Below, in pieces: positions 13,413 to 21,141 of a DNA stretch of 25,086 nt. The notes beneath the pieces were generated by a model. The model saw only the letters and a list, made by a program, of their open reading frames with translations, did not search any database and had not been told where the DNA came from. The position numbers and the translations under genes were made by a program. The stretch's first letter is position 1. The number at the start of each line of letters is the position of its first letter. The stretch spans positions 1 to 25,086 of the IMG/VR virus record IMGVR_UViG_3300017788_000159; one strand, written 5' to 3'. This stretch comes from a virus.

Positions 13413-14750
13413 TTACTGATTAAGAATAACATAGGTGTTGCCTACTTCCCCCGGTACTCCAGTTGTCCCCTGTGGTGTCTGGTATGTCAGGCCGCTAGGG
13501 GTTGTTTCGGTGATGATAATAATCGCCCCACCACCTCCGCCATTCCCCGTTAACCCTGTGTTTCCCGTTACCGCTGGCGCTGCCGCACCACCTGCGCCAC
13601 CCGTACCGCCCGCGTAGTGGGAGTTGGTGTTGCAGATGTGGGATGCGTGGGTGGCATTGTGGGCGTTGCAAACCGTGTGGTGATGGTTGCTCTGCGTGGT
13701 GTGGTGATGGTTACTCTGCACATGATAGTGGTGGTTGGACTGGGCATGAGCGTGGTTGACGCAGTTACCACTTGGGTGGTGCTGCGTGCAGTATGTATGG
13801 TGGTGATTATCTCGTGCCGTGTGGTGATGGTTACTCTGCACATGGAAGTGATGGTTATCTCGAACATGACCATGCGTTGCACAGTTGGAGGTGTTCACTG
13901 GGCTGGTGTGGGTGTTGCATCCAGCAATGTTTGTATTTCCCGTTTGACCCGCGTTGACAGTTAGGTTTGGCGCACTGGCTCCGGTATTCCCTGCTGTTCC
14001 AGGGTTACCTGTCACCCCCACGAGACCGACCTGACCATCGCCAGCGCTTGCAGTAATTGTGCCAGTGCCGGTTATGGATTTGGCAACAATGACAACCAAG
14101 CCACCCCCCGGTCCACCTTGACCACCTGCACCTCCAGTTCCGGCAGTCGCTCCTGTGGCAGTTCCATCATTGCCAGGATATCCTTTTCCACCGGATGCAC
14201 CGACAGTGTTGGCATTTGGCGTGTACCCGCCAACATTGCCAGCAGACCCGCTTTTCCCCGCCCACGAATCACTGTTTGTGTACGCAGCAACCGTATTGCC
14301 GTTTGCTCCGTCGTTTCCCGCTGACCCTCCACGGACCGGAGCCAGAGCGCTGTTTGTTGGGTTTTGCACTGGCTGTGAGTCAACAACAACACCAAGCACA
14401 TTCTGTAGTACCCATGTCGGGGCAGCACTAGCGTTTGAAAGACCGCCCATTCCGCCTAAAACATTCGTGATATTCGCACTTAATGTTGCTGCCGTAATTG
14501 TGTTAACTGTGGTGTCTGTGGACAGTGCCCGAATCGTACCATTTAAGGTGAGCGTGCCTTTTACGAATATTCGAAACGCAGCATTAGTTAATATTGTTCC
14601 TGCATTAACAGTGAGATTGTTGTAGTACATGTCGCGAGTCAGCGTGGTATTTGATGAAATCGTTACATCGCCATCAGTCCCCTGACCATAAATAGCGTCA
14701 TTGCCTGCTCGCTGAACTGTTGTTCGTCCGTAATTTGCTAAGCCAGCCAT
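13413..14750 (-). CDS. Glycine-rich tail tip/adhesin protein with His/Asn/Cys-rich segment
   Basis: The frame is open to 14960, but the true start is ATG 14750 (MAGLANYGRTT), just after the upstream stop. The product is 445 residues. The N-terminal module (about 1-75, DGDVTISSNTTLTRDMYYNN then FRIFVKGTLTLNGTI) is shared with the upstream 243-residue protein. Residues about 125-275 are Gly/Asn/Thr-rich with GGAGGQGGPGGG, suggesting polyglycine-type packing as in T-even gp38 adhesins (analogy only). Residues about 280-380 contain roughly 29 His and 6 Cys, with repeated SNHHHT/DNHHHT phrases duplicated at a 40-residue offset. A second glycine block (GNGGGGGAIIIIT) closes it. His clusters could bind metal, as the HxH motifs of the T4 gp37 tip bind iron. 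It is probably the receptor-contacting end of a fibre. Confidence 0.82.
   Translation of the reverse strand: MAGLANYGRTTVQRAGNDAIYGQGTDGDVTISSNTTLTRDMYYNNLTVNAGTILTNAAFRIFVKGTLTLNGTIRALSTDTTVNTITAATLSANITNVLGGMGGLSNASAAPTWVLQNVLGVVVDSQPVQNPTNSALAPVRGGSAGNDGANGNTVAAYTNSDSWAGKSGSAGNVGGYTPNANTVGASGGKGYPGNDGTATGATAGTGGAGGQGGPGGGLVVIVAKSITGTGTITASAGDGQVGLVGVTGNPGTAGNTGASAPNLTVNAGQTGNTNIAGCNTHTSPVNTSNCATHGHVRDNHHFHVQSNHHHTARDNHHHTYCTQHHPSGNCVNHAHAQSNHHYHVQSNHHHTTQSNHHHTVCNAHNATHASHICNTNSHYAGGTGGAGGAAAPAVTGNTGLTGNGGGGGAIIIITETTPSGLTYQTPQGTTGVPGEVGNTYVILNQ
13699..13844. repeat. 26 bp perfect direct repeat, 120 bp offset, within the His-rich segment
   Basis: The same 26 bases occur at 13699-13724 and 13819-13844 (both begin gtgtggtgatgg and end ctctgcacatg). 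They encode the shared HHxHVQSNHHHT phrase of two 40-residue modules. The unchanged DNA indicates a recent duplication or ongoing recombination within the adhesin. Confidence 0.88.
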
Positions 14751-14752
14751 GG

Positions 14753-15484
14753 TTACATCGCCTGAATATGAAAATGGGTGCCGTTTTGACCGGTATAAAT
14801 ACCGGATGTGCCTCCGCCTACATCGACAGTAATGTTGGCCGGTAAAGAGACACCTGTTGAAATAGTTAGAACAACACCACCACCAGCAGAACTTGAAGCC
14901 GGTGCTGTGAATCCTGCTGCCGTTCCGGTCCCCGTATAGGCAATATATCTTGCCGCACAAATTACAACACCACCACCATCGGCGGAACCGGTACCAGCGC
15001 CGCCTCGCAGAAATACAGGTCCACCACTTGCCGTAATTGCATACCCTCTAATTGCATTTAGGGGTTGCTTGTAATAGTCGGGTCCGCCTAATGATGCTGT
15101 CGGCGGTGTTGCCTCATTCCCTACTTCGCCACCTTCACTCCCACCAAGACTATGAGTCACCGGTCCGATGCCGCCGCCAGCGATTGAGCCTGTGCCAGCA
15201 AAACCCGTGGTGAAGCCAATTAGCGAACCGTTCCCCAAGGACAGTAAATTTTTAACAAAAATGCGGTAGCCGTTTGGGTTAATGCGAACATTGGCAGAGA
15301 TAGTCATGTTGTAGCAAAAAATGTCTCGCGTCAGTGTGTACACGCTAGAAGCAGGCGCAATACTCAGAATTGTTGTGCTTCCGTCAAAAGTGACAGAACC
15401 ATCATTGCCAGTTCCATAAACAATATCTGGCGCGTCAAGAAATTGTGCTAAACCATTTGACCCGTATTTAACTAAACCAGGCAT
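14753..15484 (-). CDS. Glycine-rich tail tip protein, paralogue of 13413-14750
   Basis: The product is 243 residues; its ATG at 15484 overlaps the upstream TGA (TGATG). The N-terminus (MPGLVKYGSNG, then YGTGNDGSVTFDGSTT, YTLTRDIFCYNMTISA, GYRIFVKNLLSL) matches the first 75 residues of the next gene's product, showing a tandem duplication. The body has Gly-rich loops (TGSIAGGGIGPV, RGGAGTGSADGGG) separated by hydrophobic strands (VVICAARYIAY, GGVVLTIS). It ends TGQNGTHFHIQAM with a His-x-His. It lacks the long His-rich insertion of its paralogue. It is probably a fibre tip component or an alternative adhesin. Confidence 0.78.
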   Translation of the reverse strand: MPGLVKYGSNGLAQFLDAPDIVYGTGNDGSVTFDGSTTILSIAPASSVYTLTRDIFCYNMTISANVRINPNGYRIFVKNLLSLGNGSLIGFTTGFAGTGSIAGGGIGPVTHSLGGSEGGEVGNEATPPTASLGGPDYYKQPLNAIRGYAITASGGPVFLRGGAGTGSADGGGVVICAARYIAYTGTGTAAGFTAPASSSAGGGVVLTISTGVSLPANITVDVGGGTSGIYTGQNGTHFHIQAM

Positions 15485-15843
15485 CAGGTCTCCTCAACAC
15501 CAACCACTGTCATATTGACAGATGTCGCGGAAGAACATAATGCCGTCAATTGGTCGCTGTTTGTTGCGTTTGCTGTTGAGCCATTGTTATTCATAACTAA
15601 GGAACAGTTGAACGCAATTGTTTCATAGGCTGCAATAGTCATGGCGCTTAAAATATCGTGTGTTGCGGCTTCAGTGACATTCAGTGGCTTAAGGCGAACA
15701 GTCACAGTTCTTGCTGATGCCGTGGTATTTGTCAAAATAATCTGTTTGACAATCGTGGTCGTGCTGATTGGAACCGTGTAGTACACAGCAGATGATGCCG
15801 TCAATTGTGACGGACCTGCAAGTCTTTTCTGTGTTAAGGGCAT
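15484..15843 (-). CDS. Small phage tail accessory beta protein
   Basis: The product is 119 residues; its ATG at 15843 overlaps the TAA of the collagen-like fibre gene (TAATG). It has strands AVYYTVPISTTTIVKQIILT, TVTVRLKPLNV, AYETIAFNCSLVM and SVNMTVVGVEET. The same design is seen in the 120-residue protein at 7365-7727. This type of beta protein is commonly encoded next to fibre genes in aquatic phages. It is probably a virion component linking fibre and tip proteins; the exact role is unknown. Confidence 0.75.
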   Translation of the reverse strand: MPLTQKRLAGPSQLTASSAVYYTVPISTTTIVKQIILTNTTASARTVTVRLKPLNVTEAATHDILSAMTIAAYETIAFNCSLVMNNNGSTANATNSDQLTALCSSATSVNMTVVGVEET

Positions 15844-18101
15844 TAGATAACCTCCATAAGAAACTCAATTTTCAAGTCGCGCACATCTGTTGTTATGGCG
15901 ACAGTACCATTTTTGTCGGGAAGCGTCAGTGTTCTATGGCCGGTAAGTGTGGTCGGCGTAAGGATTATGTCGTAATTTTGAGAGCCTCCACTGCCGCCTG
16001 CAAGTGATACGCCATCGCCACCCGCAATGCTCGGCATTCTTGCTGTAATTGTTCCAACAACATGTAATGCCACTAACGGAGATGTCGTGTTCACCCCAAT
16101 GTAGTTATTGGATGCGTCAACATAAAGGGTATCAGTGTCGACTGATAGCGCTGCCGCAGAGAGTCTCGTTCCGTCAAACGTTAGATTCGCACTACCTGCG
16201 GCTGCGTTTGAGCCATCTTTGTATACAACTTGGTTGGCACTGCCAGCAACCGGGCCAGTTGCACCCTGCGGACCCTGCGAACCAGTTGCCCCCTGTGCGC
16301 CAGTTGCACCCTGCGGACCTTGCGCGCCCGTTGCTCCCGTTGCTCCCGTTGCTCCAGTTGCTCCAGTTGCTCCTTGTGGTCCAGTTGCCCCCTGTGCCCC
16401 CGTTGCACCTTGAGCGCCTGTTGCTCCAGTAGCCCCCTGAGGACCGGCTGAACCCTGAGGTCCCTGCGCCCCTGTTGCTCCTGTCGCTCCCTGAGCACCT
16501 GTTGCGCCCTGTGGTCCCACATCACCCTGTGGTCCTTGTGCGCCAGTTGCGCCAGTTGCCCCTTGCGCCCCCGTGTCACCTTGTGGACCCTGTGCTCCTG
16601 TTGCTCCGGTTGCTCCCTGTGCCCCCGTAGCACCAGCGTCTCCTTGTGGACCTTGTGAGCCTGTTGCGCCCTGAGCACCAGTTGCCCCCTGAGCACCAGT
16701 AGCACCTTGTGCGCCCTGTGCTCCTTGTGCGCCAACATCTCCAGTTCGAGCAAATGTGATAATGACATCATCGTTGTTTGCAAATGGAGTAGTGCTAGAG
16801 CCAGTCACATAAGACGAAATGACCCTGAAGAAGCCAGTCTCTTCGGTGATTGAAGAAATGGTGAACAAAGCAAAAGCGGATGAATCACCTTTCTTGGACA
16901 CACGGAAGTGACCTTTTATTGTGCTCGTGGAGTCATCAATGGTTCTCAGGTATGACTGAATGTCAGTTGAGTTGTCATCAACATCATCAATAACTAGTTC
17001 GGTTGATAAATTAAGAGATGAATTATCAAACTTTAGTTTCCCTGCACCGGGGTCAGTCTGGGCAGTGTTTGAATCAAAGGTGTAGTCGAATGTAACTCCG
17101 CCAAAGTTTCCTTGGGCACCTTGTGGACCTTGTGAGCCTGTTGCTCCCTGTGCTCCAGTGTCGCCTTGGGGACCGGTGGCACCCTGAGGACCGGTTGCTC
17201 CTTGGGCACCGGTCGCACCCTGTGCTCCGACATCCCCCTGTGGACCCGTCGCCCCTTGAGCGCCAGTCGCACCCTGAGGTCCGACATCTCCTTGCGCGCC
17301 CTGTGCCCCAGTGTCGCCCTGTGGACCCTGCGCCCCCGTAGCGCCTTGAGGACCGGTCGCGCCTTGTGCACCCGTAGCGCCCGTAGAGCCTTGTGGACCA
17401 ACATCTCCTTGTGGTCCTGATGCCCCCTGAGCACCTTGTGGACCTTGAGCACCAGTTGCCCCTTGTGGACCAACATCACCTTGTGCTCCGGTGGCACCCT
17501 GAGGACCAACATCTCCCTGAGGACCGGTCGCTCCTTGTGCGCCCGTTGCACCCTGCGGTCCGGTATCGCCTTGTGGGCCCGTTGCTCCAGTTGTCCCAGT
17601 CGCTCCTTGTGGACCGGTAGCCCCCTGTGGACCGGTAGCACCCTGCGAACCCGATGCGCCTTGCGCGCCAGTTGCGCCTTGCGCGCCCTGTGGGCCAGCA
17701 GCGCCCTGAGGACCCGTGTCACCTTGTGGGCCAGTATCGCCAGTGGTGCCAGTAGAACCCTGTGGTCCCTGTGCTCCCTGTGGCCCTACTGCTGATGTGG
17801 GCTTATACTTCGTCCCATCAAAAACTAGGGCTTGGTCGCTCGTTGCCCCACTTGTGTCTACCTCAATACCATCGACAAAGAGTGCAGCAGCCTTGAAAGT
17901 ATCATCGGTTTTTAGTACATCGGCACTATCGCGGTAAAGATTGGTATCTGCTGCACCGTCACCCGCCCCCCATACGAGGCGACCACCGGCCTGGACCTGA
18001 AGGCGAGCGTAGGTATCTGCGTCAACGAAAACAGTAATGGCATCAGAACCAGCAGAGGATAACTGCCGTATCGTTATCGGAACGGTAAATTTCTGTGCCA
18101 C
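15843..18101 (-). CDS. Collagen-like tail fibre protein
   Basis: The product is 752 residues. The start is GTG 18101 (MAQKFTVPI), sharing the first five residues with the preceding fibre. Residues about 1-104 form an N-terminal domain. Collagen block 1 (about 105-331) is a near-unbroken Gly-X-Y series dominated by [12 protein letters not shown] and GDV. A globular insert follows (about 332-454, [11 protein letters not shown], then [16 protein letters not shown], ending [10 protein letters not shown]), of a type common inside phage collagen-like fibres. Collagen block 2 covers about 455-617. The C-terminal part (about 618-752) has [17 protein letters not shown] and [15 protein letters not shown], another common fibre module. 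Pro occurs only in X position and there is no Lys in the triplets; Thr is frequent in Y. The product is expected to be a trimeric, rod-like adsorption fibre. Confidence 0.9.
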   Translation of the reverse strand: MAQKFTVPITIRQLSSAGSDAITVFVDADTYARLQVQAGGRLVWGAGDGAADTNLYRDSADVLKTDDTFKAAALFVDGIEVDTSGATSDQALVFDGTKYKPTSAVGPQGAQGPQGSTGTTGDTGPQGDTGPQGAAGPQGAQGATGAQGASGSQGATGPQGATGPQGATGTTGATGPQGDTGPQGATGAQGATGPQGDVGPQGATGAQGDVGPQGATGAQGPQGAQGASGPQGDVGPQGSTGATGAQGATGPQGATGAQGPQGDTGAQGAQGDVGPQGATGAQGATGPQGDVGAQGATGAQGATGPQGATGPQGDTGAQGATGSQGPQGAQGNFGGVTFDYTFDSNTAQTDPGAGKLKFDNSSLNLSTELVIDDVDDNSTDIQSYLRTIDDSTSTIKGHFRVSKKGDSSAFALFTISSITEETGFFRVISSYVTGSSTTPFANNDDVIITFARTGDVGAQGAQGAQGATGAQGATGAQGATGSQGPQGDAGATGAQGATGATGAQGPQGDTGAQGATGATGAQGPQGDVGPQGATGAQGATGATGAQGPQGSAGPQGATGATGAQGATGAQGATGPQGATGATGATGATGATGAQGPQGATGAQGATGSQGPQGATGPVAGSANQVVYKDGSNAAAGSANLTFDGTRLSAAALSVDTDTLYVDASNNYIGVNTTSPLVALHVVGTITARMPSIAGGDGVSLAGGSGGSQNYDIILTPTTLTGHRTLTLPDKNGTVAITTDVRDLKIEFLMEVI
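16250..16738. repeat. Collagen-like 9 bp triplet-codon repeat, block 2
   Basis: This is a degenerate 9 bp periodicity encoding Gly-X-Y, about 54 triplets, with higher-order reuse of phrases such as [17 protein letters not shown]. It provides ready substrate for in-frame slippage and recombination with block 1. Confidence 0.9.
17107..17790. repeat. Collagen-like 9 bp triplet-codon repeat, block 1
   Basis: This is a degenerate 9 bp periodicity encoding about 75 Gly-X-Y triplets, with recurring longer phrases such as [13 protein letters not shown]. Long open frames on the plus strand here are by-products of the repeat, not genes. Confidence 0.9.
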
Positions 18102-18124
18102 GACCTCAATCGCTTCCTATTTGC

Positions 18125-18138
18125 GGCCCCTCAGGGCC
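18125..18138 (-). other. GC-rich hairpin between two fibre genes
   Basis: GGCCC-CTCA-GGGCC is a perfect 5 bp stem with a 4-base loop, lying just after the TGA of the 556-residue fibre gene and 24 bases before the GTG of the collagen-like fibre. No U-run follows in the direction of transcription, so it is not a standard terminator. It could stabilise RNA or tune expression of the next gene. Confidence 0.5.
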
Positions 18139-18143
18139 CTTTA

Positions 18144-19814
18144 TCAGCCGACTACGACAATGGTGTAATCGTTGGCGGCAATTGTACCCAGCAGAACCAC
18201 TGATACTGTATTCCCATTTGAGCGCGTTACGTCACCAATGACGGTAGTACCAGTACTCACCTCATAAATTTCAACCTGAACATCAGTTGTTCCAAAATTA
18301 TGAGTAACATTGGTAGTTGATGTGCCACTGGCTGATGCAGCACAGCCCTGTTTTGCTTTACGCGCAAGAGAGGGGGTGCTAGTAGTACGCCCTGTTGCTT
18401 CACCTGATGCCGAAGCGAGGTTAGTTCGGGCGTTGGCTTCGGTGCTTGCCCCAGTACCACCATCAGCAACGGCAATGTCGGTACCATTCCACGTACCTGC
18501 AGTAATAGTTCCAAGTGTGGTGATACTGTCATCACCAGTATACGTACCACCAGCAACTGCTGCCAGAGTTGAGTTGTAAGCCTGTACGTCGGTTCCGATG
18601 GCAAGACCAAGGGTCGTGCGCATGTCGGCATAGGACGTGTCATCAATGAGGTCTCGTGCCTGCGAGGTAATGGTGGTTAGTGCAGCAGTACCCGAGCCAG
18701 TGAAGTATGGCAGTTTGTTCGCTGCAGAAGTTAGGCCAGCAATTGCGGCAAGTTCTGCGTCATACGCCTGAACGTCAGTTCCAATGGCTAGGCCAAGGTT
18801 GATTCGTGCATTTCCCGCATCGGTGGCACCGGTACCACCATTGGCAACAGCGATTGTGGTGCCGTTCCACACGCCGGTAGCAATGGTTCCTAGTGTGGTA
18901 ATGCTGGATTGTCCAACATACGTTGAAGCAATATCAATGCTGTCTGCATTGGCCGTGATGCGGTTTGCCGTACCAACTACGTTGAGTGTTGAGCCACTCT
19001 TGGTAAGGCCGTCTCCAGCAACAATTGAACCAGCGCCCGAGAACTGGTTAAATGTCAGCCCTGTAGTACCGAGAGTAATCGTGTCATTTGTGGTTAGGAC
19101 CCATCCAGTATCGGCATTGATGGTTCCTTCCTCAGCGAAGGTGAACATTCCGGCAGTGACCTCTGCCGAACTATCTGCATCGGTGGCCCTATCTGGTGCT
19201 CCAGAAGCCTTGACGACATAGATACCGTTTTCGGAGGCGGTGTCTTGGTCCTTGACCAAAACTCTGTTGCCAGTAGCAAGAGTGACACCGTCAATTGTGT
19301 CGCCATCTTCCAAGCCGGACGAAAGCGTGATTGCTGCAGTCGTTGCAACACGAACCGACTGCTTGACATCCAGACCCGAACGTGCTGCATCTACGTAACC
19401 CTTGGTCGCAGCATGACCAGCCTCGGTTGGCGTGGCGACACTAAGGTTCCCGTTCGCGTCTCGTTTGGCAATCTTGCTGGCAGTCGCTGCGTCCGTTGCG
19501 TCATTTAGGGCATTCCAGAAGGTACTGGGAAGCAGACCAGCACTGTCGGTGTCCGCAAGATTGAGTGTGAGTGAAACGGTGCCGTTGGATTCACTAACAG
19601 TTAGAGCATCGGTATATGAGCCACCAGCCGAGATGGTGTGGGGGAGGGAGCGCCATGCGCCATTGGCGTAAACCTTAATGGTGTCAGTCGTGCTCTGATA
19701 GATGAGACGACCTTCGAAGTTGCCCGAACCAGGGTCACTGGCAACAACTTCAAATGTTGCATTAATCAGTTGGTTCTGATTGAGGTCAATATTTGTTAGG
19801 AATTTTTGGGCCAT
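18144..19814 (-). CDS. Tail fibre protein with repeated modules
   Basis: The product is 556 residues and starts at ATG 19814 behind AAGGAA. The N-terminus MAQKFLTNIDLNQNQLINAT, followed by GRLIYQSTTDTIKVYANGAW, is a typical phage fibre opening. Residues about 150-265 form a module with EDGDTIDGVTLATGNRVLV and TASENGIYVV that also occurs twice in the protein at 21142-23511. Residues about 295-475 hold fibre repeats (TGVWNGTTIAVANGGTGATD, LGLAIGTDVQAY twice, TAGTWNGTDIAVADGGTGAS). The C-terminus (THNFGTTDVQVEIYEVSTG to GTIAANDYTIVVVG) is a compact beta domain known from the ends of many fibres. It is a virion adsorption protein, probably partnered with the next fibre. Confidence 0.88.
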   Translation of the reverse strand: MAQKFLTNIDLNQNQLINATFEVVASDPGSGNFEGRLIYQSTTDTIKVYANGAWRSLPHTISAGGSYTDALTVSESNGTVSLTLNLADTDSAGLLPSTFWNALNDATDAATASKIAKRDANGNLSVATPTEAGHAATKGYVDAARSGLDVKQSVRVATTAAITLSSGLEDGDTIDGVTLATGNRVLVKDQDTASENGIYVVKASGAPDRATDADSSAEVTAGMFTFAEEGTINADTGWVLTTNDTITLGTTGLTFNQFSGAGSIVAGDGLTKSGSTLNVVGTANRITANADSIDIASTYVGQSSITTLGTIATGVWNGTTIAVANGGTGATDAGNARINLGLAIGTDVQAYDAELAAIAGLTSAANKLPYFTGSGTAALTTITSQARDLIDDTSYADMRTTLGLAIGTDVQAYNSTLAAVAGGTYTGDDSITTLGTITAGTWNGTDIAVADGGTGASTEANARTNLASASGEATGRTTSTPSLARKAKQGCAASASGTSTTNVTHNFGTTDVQVEIYEVSTGTTVIGDVTRSNGNTVSVVLLGTIAANDYTIVVVG

Positions 19815-19823
19815 TTTTATTCC

Positions 19824-20162
19824 TTAGGTTAAGTAGGCGAAACCAGAGAAGGGTGCACTAAAAATAACGCGAACCTGGGTATTTGATAAATATTGTACCT
19901 CACCAAAAACTACAGTACCTGCAGAATCAACAACCGTTACGCTTGGCTTTCCACCCAGCGCATGAGTAATCGTCCACGTTGAAGACACTGCGCCTTGAGT
20001 ATGAACATGTCGGCGAGTGTTGCCCTGCGCTATGGACCCCGTTGCGACCGTAACATTATTAACTGACGTTTGTACGGTGACGAGATTTTGGTCTTCTTGA
20101 TTAACGGTTACGGTATTTGGCGTATCCTGTTGAATATTGACAGTATTGGGTATGCCGCTCAT
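19824..20162 (-). CDS. Small phage structural protein with fibre-type beta domain
   Basis: The product is 112 residues; its ATG at 20162 overlaps the end of the previous gene by 4 bases. The N-terminal half is a Val/Thr/Asn-rich repeat region (PNTVNIQQDTPNTVTVNQED). The C-terminal half (HVHTQGAVSSTWTITHALGG, then PSVTVVDSAGTVVFGEVQYL and VIFSAPFSGFAYL) is a domain widely found in tail-associated proteins of phages. It is probably part of the baseplate-to-fibre connection. Confidence 0.78.
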   Translation of the reverse strand: MSGIPNTVNIQQDTPNTVTVNQEDQNLVTVQTSVNNVTVATGSIAQGNTRRHVHTQGAVSSTWTITHALGGKPSVTVVDSAGTVVFGEVQYLSNTQVRVIFSAPFSGFAYLT

Positions 20163-20527
20163 CTAGTAACCTCGGGCAGCAGGGTAAATGTACCCTTTAT
20201 AAGTTTTGACACCTCGTCGCTTTGGCTAATTATTTCCAGGTCATAAACGCCACTGGTTTCCAGCGCCGCAGTCTGGGCATCTGTCATCTCAACGGTAACT
20301 TCGCCATTTTCCTCATCAGTAAATGTGATGCCACCATTTTCTGTGGTCAACTCAATCATCACGGTGCTTGACTCAATGGTGCGCCGTATCTGCATGCGAG
20401 ATGTATAGCCAGTAAAATCCCAAGGAAGCATTACTGATGCATCATCTGGGTCGGGATACTCAACGGTTATTACACGACTGAATGTAGAGCCCTGCTCACA
20501 TGTGATGTTGTAAATGCCAGCAAGCAT
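20159..20527 (-). CDS. Phage structural beta protein (common tail-cluster family)
   Basis: The product is 122 residues and starts at ATG 20527 behind GAGGGAG. The pattern is a start with YNITCEQGSTFSRVITVEY, a WDFTGYTSRMQIRRTI strand pair, a middle LTTENGGITFTDEENGEVTV, a TDAQTAALETSGVYDLEI and an end KLIKGTFTLLPEVTR. This arrangement (GSTF, then GYxxRMQIR, YDLE and a GTxTxxPEVT end) is very common in phage tail and head clusters. It resembles the N-terminal domains of baseplate upper proteins. It is probably a virion protein; its precise role is not known. Confidence 0.78.
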   Translation of the reverse strand: MLAGIYNITCEQGSTFSRVITVEYPDPDDASVMLPWDFTGYTSRMQIRRTIESSTVMIELTTENGGITFTDEENGEVTVEMTDAQTAALETSGVYDLEIISQSDEVSKLIKGTFTLLPEVTR

Positions 20528-20586
20528 GATGACTCCCTCGAATGCTTAAAACATTGTAGACCAGCGGAGTATCTGCTGTGGAACTA

Positions 20587-20802
20587 CTAAAGAATTGAGC
20601 CAGAATCCTTGTTTGGCCCGACCTTCTTGAGCCCAAATGCAGCAGCAACAACAGCGGCAGCGGCAACAGCGCCAACCTTGAGATTGTCTGCCTTGACTAG
20701 TGCATCAAAATCTGAGCCAGATTCAACCCAAATTCCCAAATATGCGGCAATAAATGCCGTAACTGCACGCTCAGCGGTATCTTTCACAAATTTGATTGAC
20801 AT
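20587..20802 (-). CDS. r1t-type holin
   Basis: The product is 71 residues and starts at ATG 20802 behind GGAGG. The N-terminus KFVKDTAERAVTAFIAAYLG closely follows the r1t holin pattern (FLKDxAERAxxTFxxxLL). It is followed by a short Asp/Ser-containing loop and a second hydrophobic segment (VGAVAAAAVVAAAFGL), ending KKVGPNKDSGSIL. This family, found mainly in phages of Gram-positive bacteria, makes membrane holes that let endolysin out and times lysis. It is placed among tail genes, about 18 kb from the endolysin. Two other small membrane proteins sit next to the endolysin. Confidence 0.82.
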   Translation of the reverse strand: MSIKFVKDTAERAVTAFIAAYLGIWVESGSDFDALVKADNLKVGAVAAAAVVAAAFGLKKVGPNKDSGSIL

Positions 20803-20824
20803 ATTTACCTCCGGGATAATTCTA

Positions 20825-21139
20825 CTACATCATACTTAGTCCAGCCTCCATATAGAGGCGGACCAATGGGTCGCGGATGCTTGCGACGGCGGCAGTTACA
20901 TATGACTCCGTAGCCATATTGACCCAGGCGGACCCGTTCCATGCCTGAAATGTATTAGGGGTGCTTAGGTACACAGTTCTGCCCGCATACAGGCCACCAG
21001 CACCATTGGTTGTACCTAGTGCGGTATCCCTGTCTGACGAAGTGGCAAAGACAAGAACACCCTGCATGAGGTAGTTGTCAATGTCCCCCTCCGAGAGAAC
21101 GGTACCTGTTTGAAAGTCTTTAAATCCGCTTAATGGCAT
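20825..21139 (-). CDS. Small tail/fibre-associated structural protein
   Basis: The product is 104 residues and starts at ATG 21139, two bases after the upstream stop. It begins MPLSGFKDFQTGTVLSEGDI and continues with LVFATSSDRDTAL, GGLYAGRTVYLSTPNTFQAW and NGSAWVNMATESYV. The RTVYL, TPNTFQAWNGSAWV pattern is a common short module of phage fibre and tail proteins, often carried near the baseplate genes. The C-terminus is helical (IRDPLVRLYMEAGLSMM). It is probably a virion component. Confidence 0.75.
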   Translation of the reverse strand: MPLSGFKDFQTGTVLSEGDIDNYLMQGVLVFATSSDRDTALGTTNGAGGLYAGRTVYLSTPNTFQAWNGSAWVNMATESYVTAAVASIRDPLVRLYMEAGLSMM

Positions 21140-21141
21140 AA

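Noticed and set aside
13617-13964. Plus-strand frame rich in Val/Met opposite the His-rich segment
   Set aside because: Antisense shadow of CAC/CAT-rich codons; the minus frame is continuous with a recognisable tip protein.
14751-14960. 70-residue Cys/Trp/Arg-rich extension of the His-rich tip protein
   Set aside because: It is the out-of-frame reading of the upstream paralogue gene; the paralogous N-terminus starts at ATG 14750.
16250-17790. Regularly repeated DNA that could look like a CRISPR array
   Set aside because: The repeat is a 9 bp coding periodicity without constant repeats and unique spacers, in frame with a fibre gene.
16049-17937. Long plus-strand open frames rich in Pro/Cys/Ala or Leu/Val across the collagen-like region
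   Set aside because: They mirror the 9 bp Gly-X-Y codon repeat on the opposite strand; composition is an artefact of the repeat and no ribosome-binding site or gene context supports them.
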